Positions 1 through 8,686 of a DNA stretch of 36,765 bases are shown here, piece by piece. A program made the position numbers and the translations under genes. This stretch comes from Nocardiopsis xinjiangensis YIM 90004. Its GTDB lineage: Bacteria; Actinomycetota; Actinomycetes; Streptosporangiales; Streptosporangiaceae. Under the pieces are notes generated by a model that saw only the letters and a program-made list of their open reading frames with translations, had not been told where the DNA came from and made no database searches. The DNA lies in NCBI RefSeq assembly GCF_000341145.1, contig NZ_ANBE01000006.1, forward strand, positions 161,972-198,736, written 5' to 3'. Every line of letters starts with the position of its first letter. Within the stretch, counting starts at the first letter, position 1.

Positions 1-1974
1 TCGCTCCCAGGTGCGGTCCGCCACGACCTCGCCGCCGGAGTGGGCCTCGACCCGACTGTGCACATGGAAGTGGTCGTCGGTGGCGCTGAGCTCGCTGGAC
101 GTGCGCACCAGGACGTCCCATCCCTCCCGCTCCAAAGTGATCTGCCATTCGGATCTTGCCACAGCCGACAACGGGTCGTCGACCTGGATCCGGTAGTGCT
201 CGCGGGCCTTCTCGGTGTAGACGAGCCCGTCGGGGTAGGTCCGCGATCCCCCGTAGTTGGGGTCCACGTCCAGGACCCACTCGCCGGTACCCACGTCGTG
301 GCTGATGAGGCGTTCGGGGCGGTCCTCGGCCGTTCCCCGCACGATCGGGAGCGGGGACGCCTGCTCGGCCTCCTCGAAGACCACGGGCTCGCGGCCCAGG
401 TCGGCGCCCTCGGGCCGTTCGGGCAGCAGCAGGGCGCTCCGGTCCGGCCACACGGTCAGCGCTGTGTCGTCGGGCTGGGGCCAGACCCAAGGCCAGTAGG
501 AGGTGGACAGGGCCACCCGGATCCGGTGGCCGGCCGGGAAGGCGTAGCCCGTTCCGGAGAGCTCGACCTCGACGTCCTCGGGGGTACCCGGTTCCCAGGG
601 CACGACCCGGTCCCTGCCGTGGCGGCTGCTGAGGTTCATCACGCCCCGGCTGACCAAGGTGGAGCTCCCGTCGGGGGCGACGTCGCACACACGGACCACG
701 ACGGTGCCCCGGGGGTGGTCGGCGTCCATGCGCAGGCGTACGCGGGCACGGCCGAGGATCTCGGTGCGCCGCTCCAGGAGGGCTCCGTCGAAGCAGGTGG
801 AGCGCCCGTCCTCCTCCCGTTGGTCGGAGGGCAGGTCGGTGGAGTTTCCGTAGGGGAAGTACCGTCCGGCGTCCACCCCGGTGTGCTGGGGGCTGTGCAC
901 GGTGACCGGCCCCTGCTCGCCCAGGGGTGTGCTGGTCCACTCGGTCAGGGGTGAGGGCCAGGCGTCGTCGGAGACCCAGCGCCCGGGGCGCTCTGCGTAG
1001 GCGGTGGCGGGGGCGACGGGTTCTTGGAGGTAGGAACGCAGTCGGGGTGTGTCCATGGCGCCGTTGTCGGCGTCCTTGAGCCAGTGGTCCCACCAGCGCA
1101 CGGTCTCCTGGAGGAAGCCGATGTGCGGGCCGGGCGGCAGGTCGATGTCGGGATACTGGTGTGCCCAAGGGCCGAGGATGCCGCGTACCGGCCCGGACAG
1201 GTTCTCGACCAGGCGCAGCACGGTGTCCCTGTAGGGGTCGGCCCAGCCGCCGACTGCCAGCACCGCCGCGTCCAGGGCCGTGTAGTCCTCGCACACACTG
1301 CCGTGGCGCCAGTAGTCGTCGCGTTGCTGGTGGGCGAGCCAGGTGTGCATGAACGGTTCGACGGCACCGAGGCGCTCACGCCACATCGGCAACCAGTCCC
1401 GGCCCACGGCGGTGGGGTCCGGCGGACGTGCGGTGAAGGCGAGCATGGTTCCCGACCAGCCGGCCATGTCGATGCCCAGGACGGAACCACCGATGTAGTG
1501 GACATCGTTGTCATAGCGGTCGTCGGCAGAGCAGACGGTGACGATCGCCTTGAGGGGTTCGGGGCGCCGTGCGGCGATCTGCAGTGAGTTGAATCCGCCC
1601 CAGGAGATCCCGAACATGCCGACTTTGCCGGTGCACCAGGGCTGGGCGGCCAGCCAGTGCACGACCTCGACGCCGTCCTGGATCTCTTGTTCGGTGTACT
1701 CGTCGAGCATGACACCCTCGGAGTTGCCCGAGCCCCTCAGGTCCACGCGCACCGATGCGTACCCGTGCCCGGCGTAGTAGGGGTGGCGTTGGGCGTCGCG
1801 AGGCGCGGTCCAGTCACCCTTCCGGTAGGGCAAGTATTCCAGGAGTGCTGGGACGGGCCGGTCCGCGGCGTCGGCCGGTGCCCAGATGCGCGCGTGCAAA
1901 CGGATGCCGTCGCTCATCGGGATCCAGGTCTCGTGCACCTCGACGTCTCTGTCGAAGTGGTCTCTGTGGCGCAT
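1..1974 (-). CDS. CocE/NonD (X-Pro dipeptidyl-peptidase-like) serine hydrolase, C-terminus cut by window edge
   Basis: The frame stays open for 658 codons from ATG 1974 to the left edge, so only the extreme C-terminus is missing; the family is usually about 550-670 residues. The alpha/beta-hydrolase part carries the nucleophile elbow GISWGG with Ser124, then GGWADPY (likely catalytic Asp) and GPWAHQ (likely catalytic His). A jelly-roll PepX C-terminal domain follows from roughly residue 330. Family members cleave X-Pro peptides or esters such as cocaine and glutaryl-7-ACA; the substrate cannot be told from sequence. A GGGGGA ribosome site lies just before the ATG. The gene starts 44 bp after the stop of the peptide ABC ATPase on the same strand, so it is probably co-transcribed and may hydrolyse imported peptides (inference). 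No signal peptide is visible, so it is likely cytoplasmic. Confidence 0.9.
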   Translation of the reverse strand, partial: MRHRDHFDRDVEVHETWIPMSDGIRLHARIWAPADAADRPVPALLEYLPYRKGDWTAPRDAQRHPYYAGHGYASVRVDLRGSGNSEGVMLDEYTEQEIQDGVEVVHWLAAQPWCTGKVGMFGISWGGFNSLQIAARRPEPLKAIVTVCSADDRYDNDVHYIGGSVLGIDMAGWSGTMLAFTARPPDPTAVGRDWLPMWRERLGAVEPFMHTWLAHQQRDDYWRHGSVCEDYTALDAAVLAVGGWADPYRDTVLRLVENLSGPVRGILGPWAHQYPDIDLPPGPHIGFLQETVRWWDHWLKDADNGAMDTPRLRSYLQEPVAPATAYAERPGRWVSDDAWPSPLTEWTSTPLGEQGPVTVHSPQHTGVDAGRYFPYGNSTDLPSDQREEDGRSTCFDGALLERRTEILGRARVRLRMDADHPRGTVVVRVCDVAPDGSSTLVSRGVMNLSSRHGRDRVVPWEPGTPEDVEVELSGTGYAFPAGHRIRVALSTSYWPWVWPQPDDTALTVWPDRSALLLPERPEGADLGREPVVFEEAEQASPLPIVRGTAEDRPERLISHDVGTGEWVLDVDPNYGGSRTYPDGLVYTEKAREHYRIQVDDPLSAVARSEWQITLEREGWDVLVRTSSELSATDDHFHVHSRVEAHSGGEVVADRTWER

Positions 1975-2018
1975 GGTCCCCCGTTCGTGTGTGGTGGTGA
2001 TCCGGTGTGCGGCGGTGT

Positions 2019-3797
2019 TCAGGTGGCCTCGGTCGTCTCTGGCCCGGAGCCCCGGCGGCGGATGCGGTGGCCCGCTCCCAGGTCGAGCCATACGGGGTCG
2101 TCGCCGGTGTCAGAGGGCAGCTCCGGCGACAGGTGTGTTCGGGCGGGTTCGGGCCCGTGTGCATCGGAAGGATCGAGCACCGCATCGATCAGGCTCCGTG
2201 TGTAGGGGTGGTTGGGCCCGGAGAAGACCGCTTCCACCGGGCCTTCCTCCACGACCCGGCCGTGGCGCAGGACGGCGACCCGGTCGGCGATGCCGCGTAC
2301 GACCGCCAGGTCGTGGCTGATGAAGACGAAGGCCAGGTCCCTCTCCTCGCGCAGCTGTTCGAGCAGGCCCAGGACCGAGGCCTGCACCGACACGTCCAGA
2401 GCGGTGGTGACCTCGTCGGCCACGACCACCTCCGGTTCCCCTGCCAGAGCCCGGGCGATCCCGACCCGTTGGCGTTGGCCTCCGGAGAGTTGTCCGGGCA
2501 ATCGGCCGGACAGGGCCGGGTCCAGGGCGACGTCGGACAGCAGGGTGTGAACACGCCCGTCCGCCTCGCGACGGGACAGGCCCCCGAAGAAGCGGAGCGG
2601 GCGGCGGATCGCCTCCCGAACCGCACGGCGGGGGTTCAGGGAGGTGTCGGCGTTCTGGAACACCAGTTGGACACGGCGTCGCACGTCGAGGGGGCGCCGC
2701 CGTGCGGTGGCGTCCAGGTCCCCTTCGGTACGGCCCTGCAACCGCATGTGTCCGCTCGAAGGAGCGTGGAGCCCGGCCAGGGACCAGGCCAGGGTCGACT
2801 TGCCGCTGCCCGATTCGCCGACCAGGGCCAGGACCTCGCCGCGGCGCAGGCCGAGGGTGACACCGTCGACGGCGCGGGTGGGGCCGTGGTCGATGGTCAC
2901 GTTCTGCAGCGAGACCACTTCGGGTGCATCCTCGGGTACCGGTGTGCGGGTGCGTACGGCACGGATGCCGTCCTGGTCGACCTCGATGAGTCCGCGGTCC
3001 TCCAGGCGGGGCACGGAGGCGAGCAGGAGCCGGGTGTAGGGGTGTTCGGGGGCCGTCAGGACCTGCTGGGCGCTCCCCTGCTCCACCACGGCCCCTTCCC
3101 TCATGACGAGGACCTCGTCGGCCATGCGTGAGACCACGCCCAGGTCGTGGCTGACCAGGATCGAGGTGAGGCCGAGTTCGCTGCTCAGGTCGGCGACCAG
3201 GTCCAGGATGCGCGCCTGGGTGAGCACGTCCAGGGCGGTGGTGGGTTCGTCCAGGACCAGCAGGCGCGGACGTGCGGCCAGGGCCATGGCGATCGCGACA
3301 CGCTGCTGCTGTCCGCCGGAGAGTTGGTGGGGGTAGCGGCGCAGCAGACTCACGGGGGCGGGCAGGTCCACCTTCTCGGCCAGGTCGAGGACCTGTGCGC
3401 GCCGTTCGTGGCGCGGCAGGCGTTGGGGCAGCAGGGCCTCCTCGATCTGCGCACCCACCCGCATGGAGGGGGTCAGGGAGTGGCCCGCGTTCTGTCCGAC
3501 CAGGGCCACGTCGTGGGCGCGCAACCGGCGCACCGCCACCGGGTCGAGGCCGAAGAGGTCCTGGCCGGCGAGTTCGACCCGGCCGGAGGTGACCCGGGAG
3601 CCATGGCGCAGGTGGGCGAGCAGGGCGGCGGCGACAGTGGATTTTCCGCTGCCGGACTCACCGACCACGGCCAGTGTGCGTCCGGCCCTGACCTGGAAGG
3701 AGACCCCGCGCACGACGGGGACGTCGGCCCCTTCGGACGTGTAGGCCACCGACAGGTTCTCGACCCTCACCAGTGGTCCGGTGTGCTCGGTGTTCAT
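2019..3797 (-). CDS. Oligopeptide/dipeptide ABC transporter, two ATPase domains fused (DppD-DppF type)
   Basis: This 592-residue protein has two complete ABC nucleotide-binding domains in tandem. The N-half has Walker A GESGSGKST at about residues 46-54, signature LSGGQQQR near 160 and Walker B LLVLDEPTTALD. The C-half repeats GESGSGKST near 330 and LSGGQRQR near 440. After each domain come the H-loop and a short stretch ending in HPYTR, typical of OppD/OppF proteins. It powers peptide import through the two permeases encoded upstream. The start is ATG 3797, which overlaps the preceding permease stop as ATGA; a longer frame up to 4346 is open but is only the out-of-frame shadow of the permease. 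Fusing the two ATPases in one chain is common in actinobacteria. Confidence 0.95.
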   Translation of the reverse strand: MNTEHTGPLVRVENLSVAYTSEGADVPVVRGVSFQVRAGRTLAVVGESGSGKSTVAAALLAHLRHGSRVTSGRVELAGQDLFGLDPVAVRRLRAHDVALVGQNAGHSLTPSMRVGAQIEEALLPQRLPRHERRAQVLDLAEKVDLPAPVSLLRRYPHQLSGGQQQRVAIAMALAARPRLLVLDEPTTALDVLTQARILDLVADLSSELGLTSILVSHDLGVVSRMADEVLVMREGAVVEQGSAQQVLTAPEHPYTRLLLASVPRLEDRGLIEVDQDGIRAVRTRTPVPEDAPEVVSLQNVTIDHGPTRAVDGVTLGLRRGEVLALVGESGSGKSTLAWSLAGLHAPSSGHMRLQGRTEGDLDATARRRPLDVRRRVQLVFQNADTSLNPRRAVREAIRRPLRFFGGLSRREADGRVHTLLSDVALDPALSGRLPGQLSGGQRQRVGIARALAGEPEVVVADEVTTALDVSVQASVLGLLEQLREERDLAFVFISHDLAVVRGIADRVAVLRHGRVVEEGPVEAVFSGPNHPYTRSLIDAVLDPSDAHGPEPARTHLSPELPSDTGDDPVWLDLGAGHRIRRRGSGPETTEAT

Positions 3798-4690
3798 GAG
3801 GCCTCCTCGGTTCGGTCCACGCTCCAGGCCCGGGACAGACCGTCGGCCGACAGGTTCAAACCCACGACGAGGGTGGCCAGGGCGATGATCGGGGCGAGCG
3901 TCGCCCAGGGCAGGACCACCATGGCCGTGCGGTTCTCCGAGATCATCAGTCCCCAGTCGGGGGTGGGCGGGTCGGCGCCGAAGCCCAGGAACGACAGTGA
4001 GCTGATGAGCAGGACCACCCAGGAGGCGCGCATGGCGAACTCGACGGCGACCACGTGCACGATGTTGGGCAGGACCTCGCGCAGCAGGATCGACAGGGTG
4101 CGTTCCCCTCGGGCCCGGGCGGCGGTGACGTAGTCGAGCGGGGCCACCCCGAGAGCGGCGGCGCGGACCACACGTACGACCTGGGGGGTGTAGACCAGGG
4201 TGACGGCGAGGACGATGACGGCCGGTCCGGCGCCTAGCACGGTGACGACCACCAGGAGCGCCAGGATCGGGGGGATGGCCAGGACCGCGTCCAGGACCCG
4301 CATCAGGAGCCCGTCGAGGCGTCCTCCCTTGAGGGCGGTCGCGCACCCCAGGACGGTTCCCAGGGCGATGGCGCAGGTGGTGGCGGCGAAGGAGACGGTC
4401 AGAGCGTACTGACCGCCGTACACGACCCGGGTCAGGACGTCGCGTCCCAGGGCGTCGGTGCCGAGCCAGTGGTCCCCGCTCGGGCCCAGCAGGGCCTCAT
4501 CGGGGACGTTGGCCGTGGGTGAGGCCGAGGTCAGCAGTGGTGCGAGCACCGCCACGGCCAGGTGGAGCGCGACCAGGCCCAGGCCCACGCACGCCGTACG
4601 CGAGCGCCGCAGGGTGCGCACGGTCCGGCTCACAGTGTGTGCGGCCGTCCTGCTCGGGGTGGAAGGGGTGCCGTGGTTCGGCTCGCTCAT
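3794..4690 (-). CDS. Peptide ABC transporter permease, DppC/OppC type
   Basis: The protein has 298 residues. After a polar N-terminus comes one membrane segment, then the GTDALGRDVLTRVVYG motif typical of DppC-type permeases, about five further hydrophobic segments, and the EAA-like loop (ARARGERTLSILLREVLPN) that contacts the ATPase. It forms half of the inner-membrane channel. Both ends overlap neighbours by four bases (ATGA), so translation is probably coupled to the DppB-type permease upstream and the ATPase downstream. The start ATG 4690 is chosen from that overlap and from family length. Confidence 0.94.
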   Translation of the reverse strand: MSEPNHGTPSTPSRTAAHTVSRTVRTLRRSRTACVGLGLVALHLAVAVLAPLLTSASPTANVPDEALLGPSGDHWLGTDALGRDVLTRVVYGGQYALTVSFAATTCAIALGTVLGCATALKGGRLDGLLMRVLDAVLAIPPILALLVVVTVLGAGPAVIVLAVTLVYTPQVVRVVRAAALGVAPLDYVTAARARGERTLSILLREVLPNIVHVVAVEFAMRASWVVLLISSLSFLGFGADPPTPDWGLMISENRTAMVVLPWATLAPIIALATLVVGLNLSADGLSRAWSVDRTEEAS

Positions 4691-5646
4691 CGCTTGCTCC
4701 CTCCCCCGGTGCGCAGGCGCGGGTTGAGCGCCATGGCGCCCAAGTCGGCCGCCAGGTTGCACAGCACGTAGACCAGTGCGCTGATCACGGCGATGGCCTG
4801 GAGGACGGGCAGGTCGCGGTTGTGCACCGATTCCAGCATGAGCTGACCGATCCCGGGGTAGTTGAAGACGTTCTCGACCACGGCCACGCCGCCGACGAGC
4901 CAGGCCACGTTCATGGCGATGACGTTGAGTGTGGGCAGCAGTGCGCTGGGCAGCGCGTGGCGCACCACCAAACGCACGGTGCTGATCCCCTTGAGGCGGG
5001 CGGTGGTGACGAATTCGCCGGCCATGACATCGATGATGCTGGTCCTGGTCATGCGCACGATGTAGGCGGTCATGACCACGGACAGCGCGATGGTGGGCAG
5101 GACCACCGCCGGCAGCAGATCGGCCACGGGTGCGGTGGCCTCGTCGAGCACGACGGCGGGAAGCACGGGCACGGTGATGGACAGAAGCAGCACCAGCAGC
5201 GTGGCCATGACGAACTCCGGCACGCTCATACCGATAAGGGTGAGCGTGGAGATGAGGGCGTCGGGCCACCGGTCGCGGTACAGGCCCGCGAGTACGCCGA
5301 GCACGACCGATGCGGTCACGGCGACCACGATGGTGGACACGGCGATGAGCACGGTGTTGCGCAGGTGCGGCCAGAGCGTGTGGGCGACGGGCTCGCCCGA
5401 GACCGGGGAGAGGCCGAAGTCGCCGCGCGCGGCGCCGGCGATCCAGTCGAGGAAACGCACCGCGGCGGGGCGGTTGAGGTCCATCTGGTCCCTGAGCGCG
5501 GCCACTGCCTCGGGGGTGGCGTCCTGGCCCAGGACCTGAGTGGCCACGTCCCCCGGCAACAGTTGCACGGCGGCGAAGACCAGCACCGCGGACAGGACCA
5601 CGGTCAGAACCGCCGACAGCAGGCGTCGGCAGGTGTAGAGGAGCAT
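4687..5646 (-). CDS. Peptide ABC transporter permease, DppB/OppB type
   Basis: The protein has 319 residues and begins with the family pattern LLYTCRRLLSAVLTV, a first membrane helix. A periplasmic-side region containing LPGDVA and a GDFGLS motif follows, and then about five more helices. The coupling loop ARLKGISTVRLVVRHALPS is clear near residue 225. It pairs with the DppC-type permease to form the peptide channel. Its ATG overlaps the stop of the substrate-binding protein by one base (TGATG), and its own stop overlaps the next ATG, so all four transporter genes form one tightly coupled operon. Confidence 0.94.
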   Translation of the reverse strand: MLLYTCRRLLSAVLTVVLSAVLVFAAVQLLPGDVATQVLGQDATPEAVAALRDQMDLNRPAAVRFLDWIAGAARGDFGLSPVSGEPVAHTLWPHLRNTVLIAVSTIVVAVTASVVLGVLAGLYRDRWPDALISTLTLIGMSVPEFVMATLLVLLLSITVPVLPAVVLDEATAPVADLLPAVVLPTIALSVVMTAYIVRMTRTSIIDVMAGEFVTTARLKGISTVRLVVRHALPSALLPTLNVIAMNVAWLVGGVAVVENVFNYPGIGQLMLESVHNRDLPVLQAIAVISALVYVLCNLAADLGAMALNPRLRTGGGSKR

Positions 5647-7244
5647 CAGGGCCTCAATCCGATGTTGAGGTAGTCGAACTCGAATCCGGACTCGTGGTAG
5701 TTGAGGACCTCTCGGGAGAGCCCGACCAGGCGGTCGGCGAACATGGGTGTCATCGCGCCCGCCTCCTCCACGACCAGGCGTTGGGCGTCCTGGTAGAGGC
5801 GGCGGCGCCGGTCCCCGTCCGCGGTGCTCCGGGCCGAGTCCAGCAGGTCGTCGAAGTCGGGATCGGACCAGGCGGTCTCGTTGTAGGAGGAACCGCTGCG
5901 GAAGATCTGGTTGAGAAGCTGGTCCGCGGGCCGGCCGGTGTACCAGTAGGTGGCCATGAGGGGCCGCTGCATCCAGATCTGGGTGTAGTAGGAGTCGGCG
6001 GAGGCGTTGCGTACGCGCACGTCGATGCCGGCCTCGGCGACCGAGTCACGGTAGGCCAAGGCCATGGGGGTGAAGACCGGATCGTAGGTGGAGGTGTACA
6101 GGTCCACCTGCAACCCCTCGTGGCCGGCTTCGGAGAGCAGGGCACGGGCCCGTTCCGGGTCGCGTTCGAGGGAATGGTCGGTCCAGTAGGGGGTCTCGGG
6201 CGGTACGGGGTTGTCCTCGCCCACGACGCCGGTGCCCTGAAGCGCGACGTCGAGGAGGTGCACCGGGTCGTAGGCCGTCTTCATGGCCCGGCGCACCCGG
6301 GCGTCGGTGAAGGGCTCAGCGGTGGTGAGCATGGGCAGCACGTACCACTGGGCGTTGACCGAGCGGGCGATGGTGGCGTTGTCGGACGCGGCCACCACAC
6401 GTGCTGTGGCGAAGTCGAGGTTGGTCTGGGAGAGCAGGTCGACCTGACCGGCGAGCAGAGCGTTGGTACGGGCCTGGATGTCGGTCATCGCGAACATCTC
6501 GATGGCGTCGAGGACGGGTCGCCCCTCCCAGTGGCCCTCGTCGGCGACCACGCGGCCCCTGCCTCCGGGTGAGAAGTTCTCCAACCGGAAGGGGCCGGTG
6601 CCGATCCCGCTCTCGCCGATGCTGCCGCCGCTGCCCTCTGGGACCACATAGCAGTGGTAGTTGGTCAGCAGGGCGGGGAACTCGAAGTTGGGGGTGTCGA
6701 GTTCGACCCGGAGCACGCCTGGTTCGGGGGTGTGGACCCCCTCGGGTGAGAGCAGAGGGGTCAGCACGGTGGCCTGGGGCGATGCGAGGTCGGGGTCGAG
6801 GATGCGGCGCAGGGTGTAGGCGGCGTCGGCCGAGGTGAACCGGGTGCCGTCGTGGAAGTCGACCCCCTCGCGCAGCCGGAAGGTCCACTTGGTGCCCTCG
6901 TCGTCGGACTCCCAATCGGTGGCCAGATCGGGCACGGTCTCACCGTTCTCGTCCATACGCACGAGACGGTTGTAGAGCGCACCGAGGTACTCGTAGGCCG
7001 ACAGCGAGTCGGCCGGGTCCAGGGTCTCGGCCTGGGAGGCGGGCGGGCGGGCGATGCGCAGGACTCCACCGTCGGCGGGTGTGCCGGTGGCCGCACCCTC
7101 GGGGACGGAGGAGGCCGCCTCGGCTCCCGTACGTGAGCATCCGGTCGCCAGGGTGGCCGCACTCACGGCCGCAGCGCCGCCCAGGAGCGCGGTCCTACGC
7201 CGGATCCGTGGCACGCCCCTCTCGGAGCCCGGTGAACGCGGCAT
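5646..7244 (-). CDS. Peptide ABC transporter substrate-binding lipoprotein (SBP_bac_5)
   Basis: The 532-residue protein is the solute receptor of the peptide transporter. The N-terminus has a twin-arginine-like patch (RIRRRT), a hydrophobic stretch and a lipobox-like LATGC at Cys36. The box is off-consensus at -3, so lipidation is likely but not certain, and Tat export is possible. The mature part is a family-5 binding protein, with DPADS, the DFHDGTRFTSADAAY block and GTGPFRL all recognisable. The start ATG 7244 follows GGAGAGGAAGAC; an upstream in-frame ATG at 7340 lies beyond the operator-like repeats and is rejected. It is the first gene of the operon. Peptide specificity cannot be read from the sequence. 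Confidence 0.94.
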   Translation of the reverse strand: MPRSPGSERGVPRIRRRTALLGGAAAVSAATLATGCSRTGAEAASSVPEGAATGTPADGGVLRIARPPASQAETLDPADSLSAYEYLGALYNRLVRMDENGETVPDLATDWESDDEGTKWTFRLREGVDFHDGTRFTSADAAYTLRRILDPDLASPQATVLTPLLSPEGVHTPEPGVLRVELDTPNFEFPALLTNYHCYVVPEGSGGSIGESGIGTGPFRLENFSPGGRGRVVADEGHWEGRPVLDAIEMFAMTDIQARTNALLAGQVDLLSQTNLDFATARVVAASDNATIARSVNAQWYVLPMLTTAEPFTDARVRRAMKTAYDPVHLLDVALQGTGVVGEDNPVPPETPYWTDHSLERDPERARALLSEAGHEGLQVDLYTSTYDPVFTPMALAYRDSVAEAGIDVRVRNASADSYYTQIWMQRPLMATYWYTGRPADQLLNQIFRSGSSYNETAWSDPDFDDLLDSARSTADGDRRRRLYQDAQRLVVEEAGAMTPMFADRLVGLSREVLNYHESGFEFDYLNIGLRP

Positions 7245-7284
7245 GTCTTCCTCTCCAACGGGGTCGTCCAGCGGCACACACAAC

Positions 7285-7323
7285 CAATCGTTCAATGAAC
7301 GATTGATGTACCGAGTGAACGAT
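7285..7323 (-). promoter_or_regulatory. Operator-like repeats upstream of the peptide operon
   Basis: A near-perfect palindrome has 10-bp arms CAATCGTTCA (7285-7294) and TGAACGATTG (7296-7305) around one central base. A third copy of the half-site, TGAACGAT, is at 7316-7323. It is in direct orientation and exactly 20 bp from the copy at 7296, which is two helical turns. The block lies 40-80 bp upstream of the lipoprotein ATG. The shape resembles TetR-type or similar dimer operators (inference). I could not settle a -35/-10 pair. Confidence 0.6.
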
Positions 7324-7369
7324 AAGGGGTGGAAGCTCACCTTTTCAACCTGGGACGATCCGAAACACC

Positions 7370-7398
7370 ACCGGCCGCCTCGCGCCGAGGCGGCCGGT
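7370..7398 (-). terminator. Intrinsic-type terminator after the RHH/SPFH genes
   Basis: A perfect 13-bp GC-rich stem (ACCGGCCGCCTCG paired with its complement) with a three-base loop lies 17 bp downstream of the RHH stop. On the minus strand it is followed by GGTGTTTCGG, a short T-containing tail. It separates the RHH/SPFH unit from the peptide operon, whose operator region begins about 50 bp further on. Confidence 0.75.
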
Positions 7399-7415
7399 CC
7401 AGGGGCGGGGCGGTC

Positions 7416-7664
7416 TCATCCGCCCTCGGGCGTCTCCTCCTCTCCGGGGGCGTCCTCCTCCGCTTCCGGGCGGCGTTTGCGGGGCCGTCCGCGGCGGGGC
7501 AGGTCCCCTGCGCCCTTGGGCATGCGCCCGGCCTCGTCGAGGGCACGGCGCAGGACGAATTCGATCTGGGCGTTGGTGCTGCGCAGTTCCTGACCGGCCC
7601 ACCGCGCCAGGGCGTCGTGGACGGCCGGATCGAGCCGCAACAGCACCTTCTTGCGCTCGGGCAC
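7416..7664 (-). CDS. Small ribbon-helix-helix (Arc/MetJ-like) DNA-binding protein
   Basis: The protein has 82 residues. The N-terminal KKVLLRLDP is the expected DNA-contacting beta-strand, followed by a first helix (AVHDALARWAGQEL), a turn with STN, and a second helix (AQIEFVLRRALDEAG). The C-terminal third is a charged tail rich in Arg/Lys and then Glu/Pro, probably disordered. The start is GTG 7664, with GGGGGAGG just before it, 13 bp after the SPFH stop, so the two are co-transcribed. Pairing of an SPFH gene with a small RHH gene recurs in actinobacteria as far as I know. A likely role is autoregulation through the palindrome at 8628-8637 (inference); an antitoxin role is less likely because no toxin-like partner is present. 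Confidence 0.82.
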   Translation of the reverse strand: MPERKKVLLRLDPAVHDALARWAGQELRSTNAQIEFVLRRALDEAGRMPKGAGDLPRRGRPRKRRPEAEEDAPGEEETPEGG

Positions 7665-7677
7665 GGCGCCTCCCCCT

Positions 7678-8586
7678 CTACTGGTAGAGGGTCCCGGTGT
7701 TGACGACGGGGCTGGCCGGGGTGTCGGAGCACAGTACGACCAGCAGGTTGCTGACCATGGCGGCCTTGCGTTCCTCGTCCATGTCGACGATGTCGTCGTC
7801 GGCGAGGATCTCCAGCGCGCGGTCGACCATGCCGACGGCCCCCTCCACGATCTCCCGGCGGGCGGCGACCACCGCGCCGGCCTGCTGGCGCTGGAGCATG
7901 GCCTGGGCGATCTCGGGCGCGTAGGCGAGGTGGGTGAAACGGGTCTCGATCACACGCACCCCGGCCGCCTCGACGCGGGCGACGACCTCGTTGGAGAGCT
8001 CCTCGGTGATGGCCTCGGCGTTCTCGCGCAGCGAGTAGGCGTGTGCGTCGTCGTGGGAGTCGTAGGGGTACTTGCCGGCGATGTGGCGCACGGCGGCCTC
8101 GGTCTGGATGGAGACGAACTCGACGAAGTCGTCGACCTCGAAGGAGGCGCGGGCGGTGTCCTCGACCTGCCAGACGGCCACGGCAGAGATCTCGATGGGG
8201 CTGCCGGAGGCGTCGTTGACCTTCATCACGGAGGTCTCGTGGTTGCGGATGCGCGTGGAGACCTTGGTGCGTGCGGTGAGCGGGTTGACCCAGTGCAGGC
8301 CCTCGGTGCGCATGGTGCCCACGTAGCGGCCGAAGAGCTGGACGACACGGGCCTCGTTGGGCGCGACCATCGTCAGGCCGATGGAGAGGAAGACTCCCGC
8401 CAGGGCGACCGCGATACCGATCCCGATGAGGAATTCGGGCAGGCCGATGGCGGGGGCGCAGGCGATGACGACGCCGAGCAGGACGATGGCCAGTGACACC
8501 AGGAGCATGGGGACACCGCCGGCCCCGGAGGTGGCGCGTTCGCGGTACTGGGGCGCGGCGTCGATGACGGACGGTGCATCGGGCAC
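7678..8586 (-). CDS. SPFH/Band 7 (stomatin- or slipin-like) membrane protein
   Basis: The protein has 302 residues. Two closely spaced hydrophobic segments near residues 27-45 and 49-70 anchor it. An SPFH domain follows at about 75-240 ([19 protein letters not shown], then [19 protein letters not shown]), and then a helical, Ala/Glu-rich stretch with [18 protein letters not shown] typical of flotillin/stomatin oligomers. Such proteins organise membrane microdomains and regulate proteases or channels. The start GTG 8586 is preceded by GAGGAGG; an in-frame ATG at 8637 would place the start inside the promoter palindrome and is rejected. It is divergent from two PH-domain membrane proteins, which suggests a shared envelope function. 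Confidence 0.9.
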   Translation of the reverse strand: MPDAPSVIDAAPQYRERATSGAGGVPMLLVSLAIVLLGVVIACAPAIGLPEFLIGIGIAVALAGVFLSIGLTMVAPNEARVVQLFGRYVGTMRTEGLHWVNPLTARTKVSTRIRNHETSVMKVNDASGSPIEISAVAVWQVEDTARASFEVDDFVEFVSIQTEAAVRHIAGKYPYDSHDDAHAYSLRENAEAITEELSNEVVARVEAAGVRVIETRFTHLAYAPEIAQAMLQRQQAGAVVAARREIVEGAVGMVDRALEILADDDIVDMDEERKAAMVSNLLVVLCSDTPASPVVNTGTLYQ

Positions 8587-8616
8587 GGATTCCTCCTCTG
8601 ATCGAATGATGACTCG

Positions 8617-8637
8617 AGCATAGCATTGTGATATCAC
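8617..8637 (-). promoter_or_regulatory. SPFH promoter -10 with an overlapping palindromic operator
   Basis: On the minus strand a -10-like TATGCT covers 8622-8617, 30 bp before the GTG. Directly upstream, in the expected -35/-10 spacer, is a perfect 10-bp palindrome GTGATATCAC (8628-8637). A repressor bound there would block the SPFH/RHH promoter. The palindrome is also only 50 bp from the start of the divergent PH-domain gene, so it could control both. No good -35 hexamer is visible. Confidence 0.5.
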
Positions 8638-8686
8638 TTTAAAGAACGCTTACCCCCAAGCCCCAGCGAGAGGAGACGAGGCCACG

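Noticed and set aside
40..954. 304-codon plus-strand frame at the left edge
   Set aside because: It is the antisense image of the CocE hydrolase gene, whose triad motifs and codon use are convincing.
7337..8626. 429-codon minus-strand frame over the SPFH and RHH genes
   Set aside because: It is Arg/His/Pro-rich and out of frame with both recognised proteins; it also runs through the terminator at 7370-7398.
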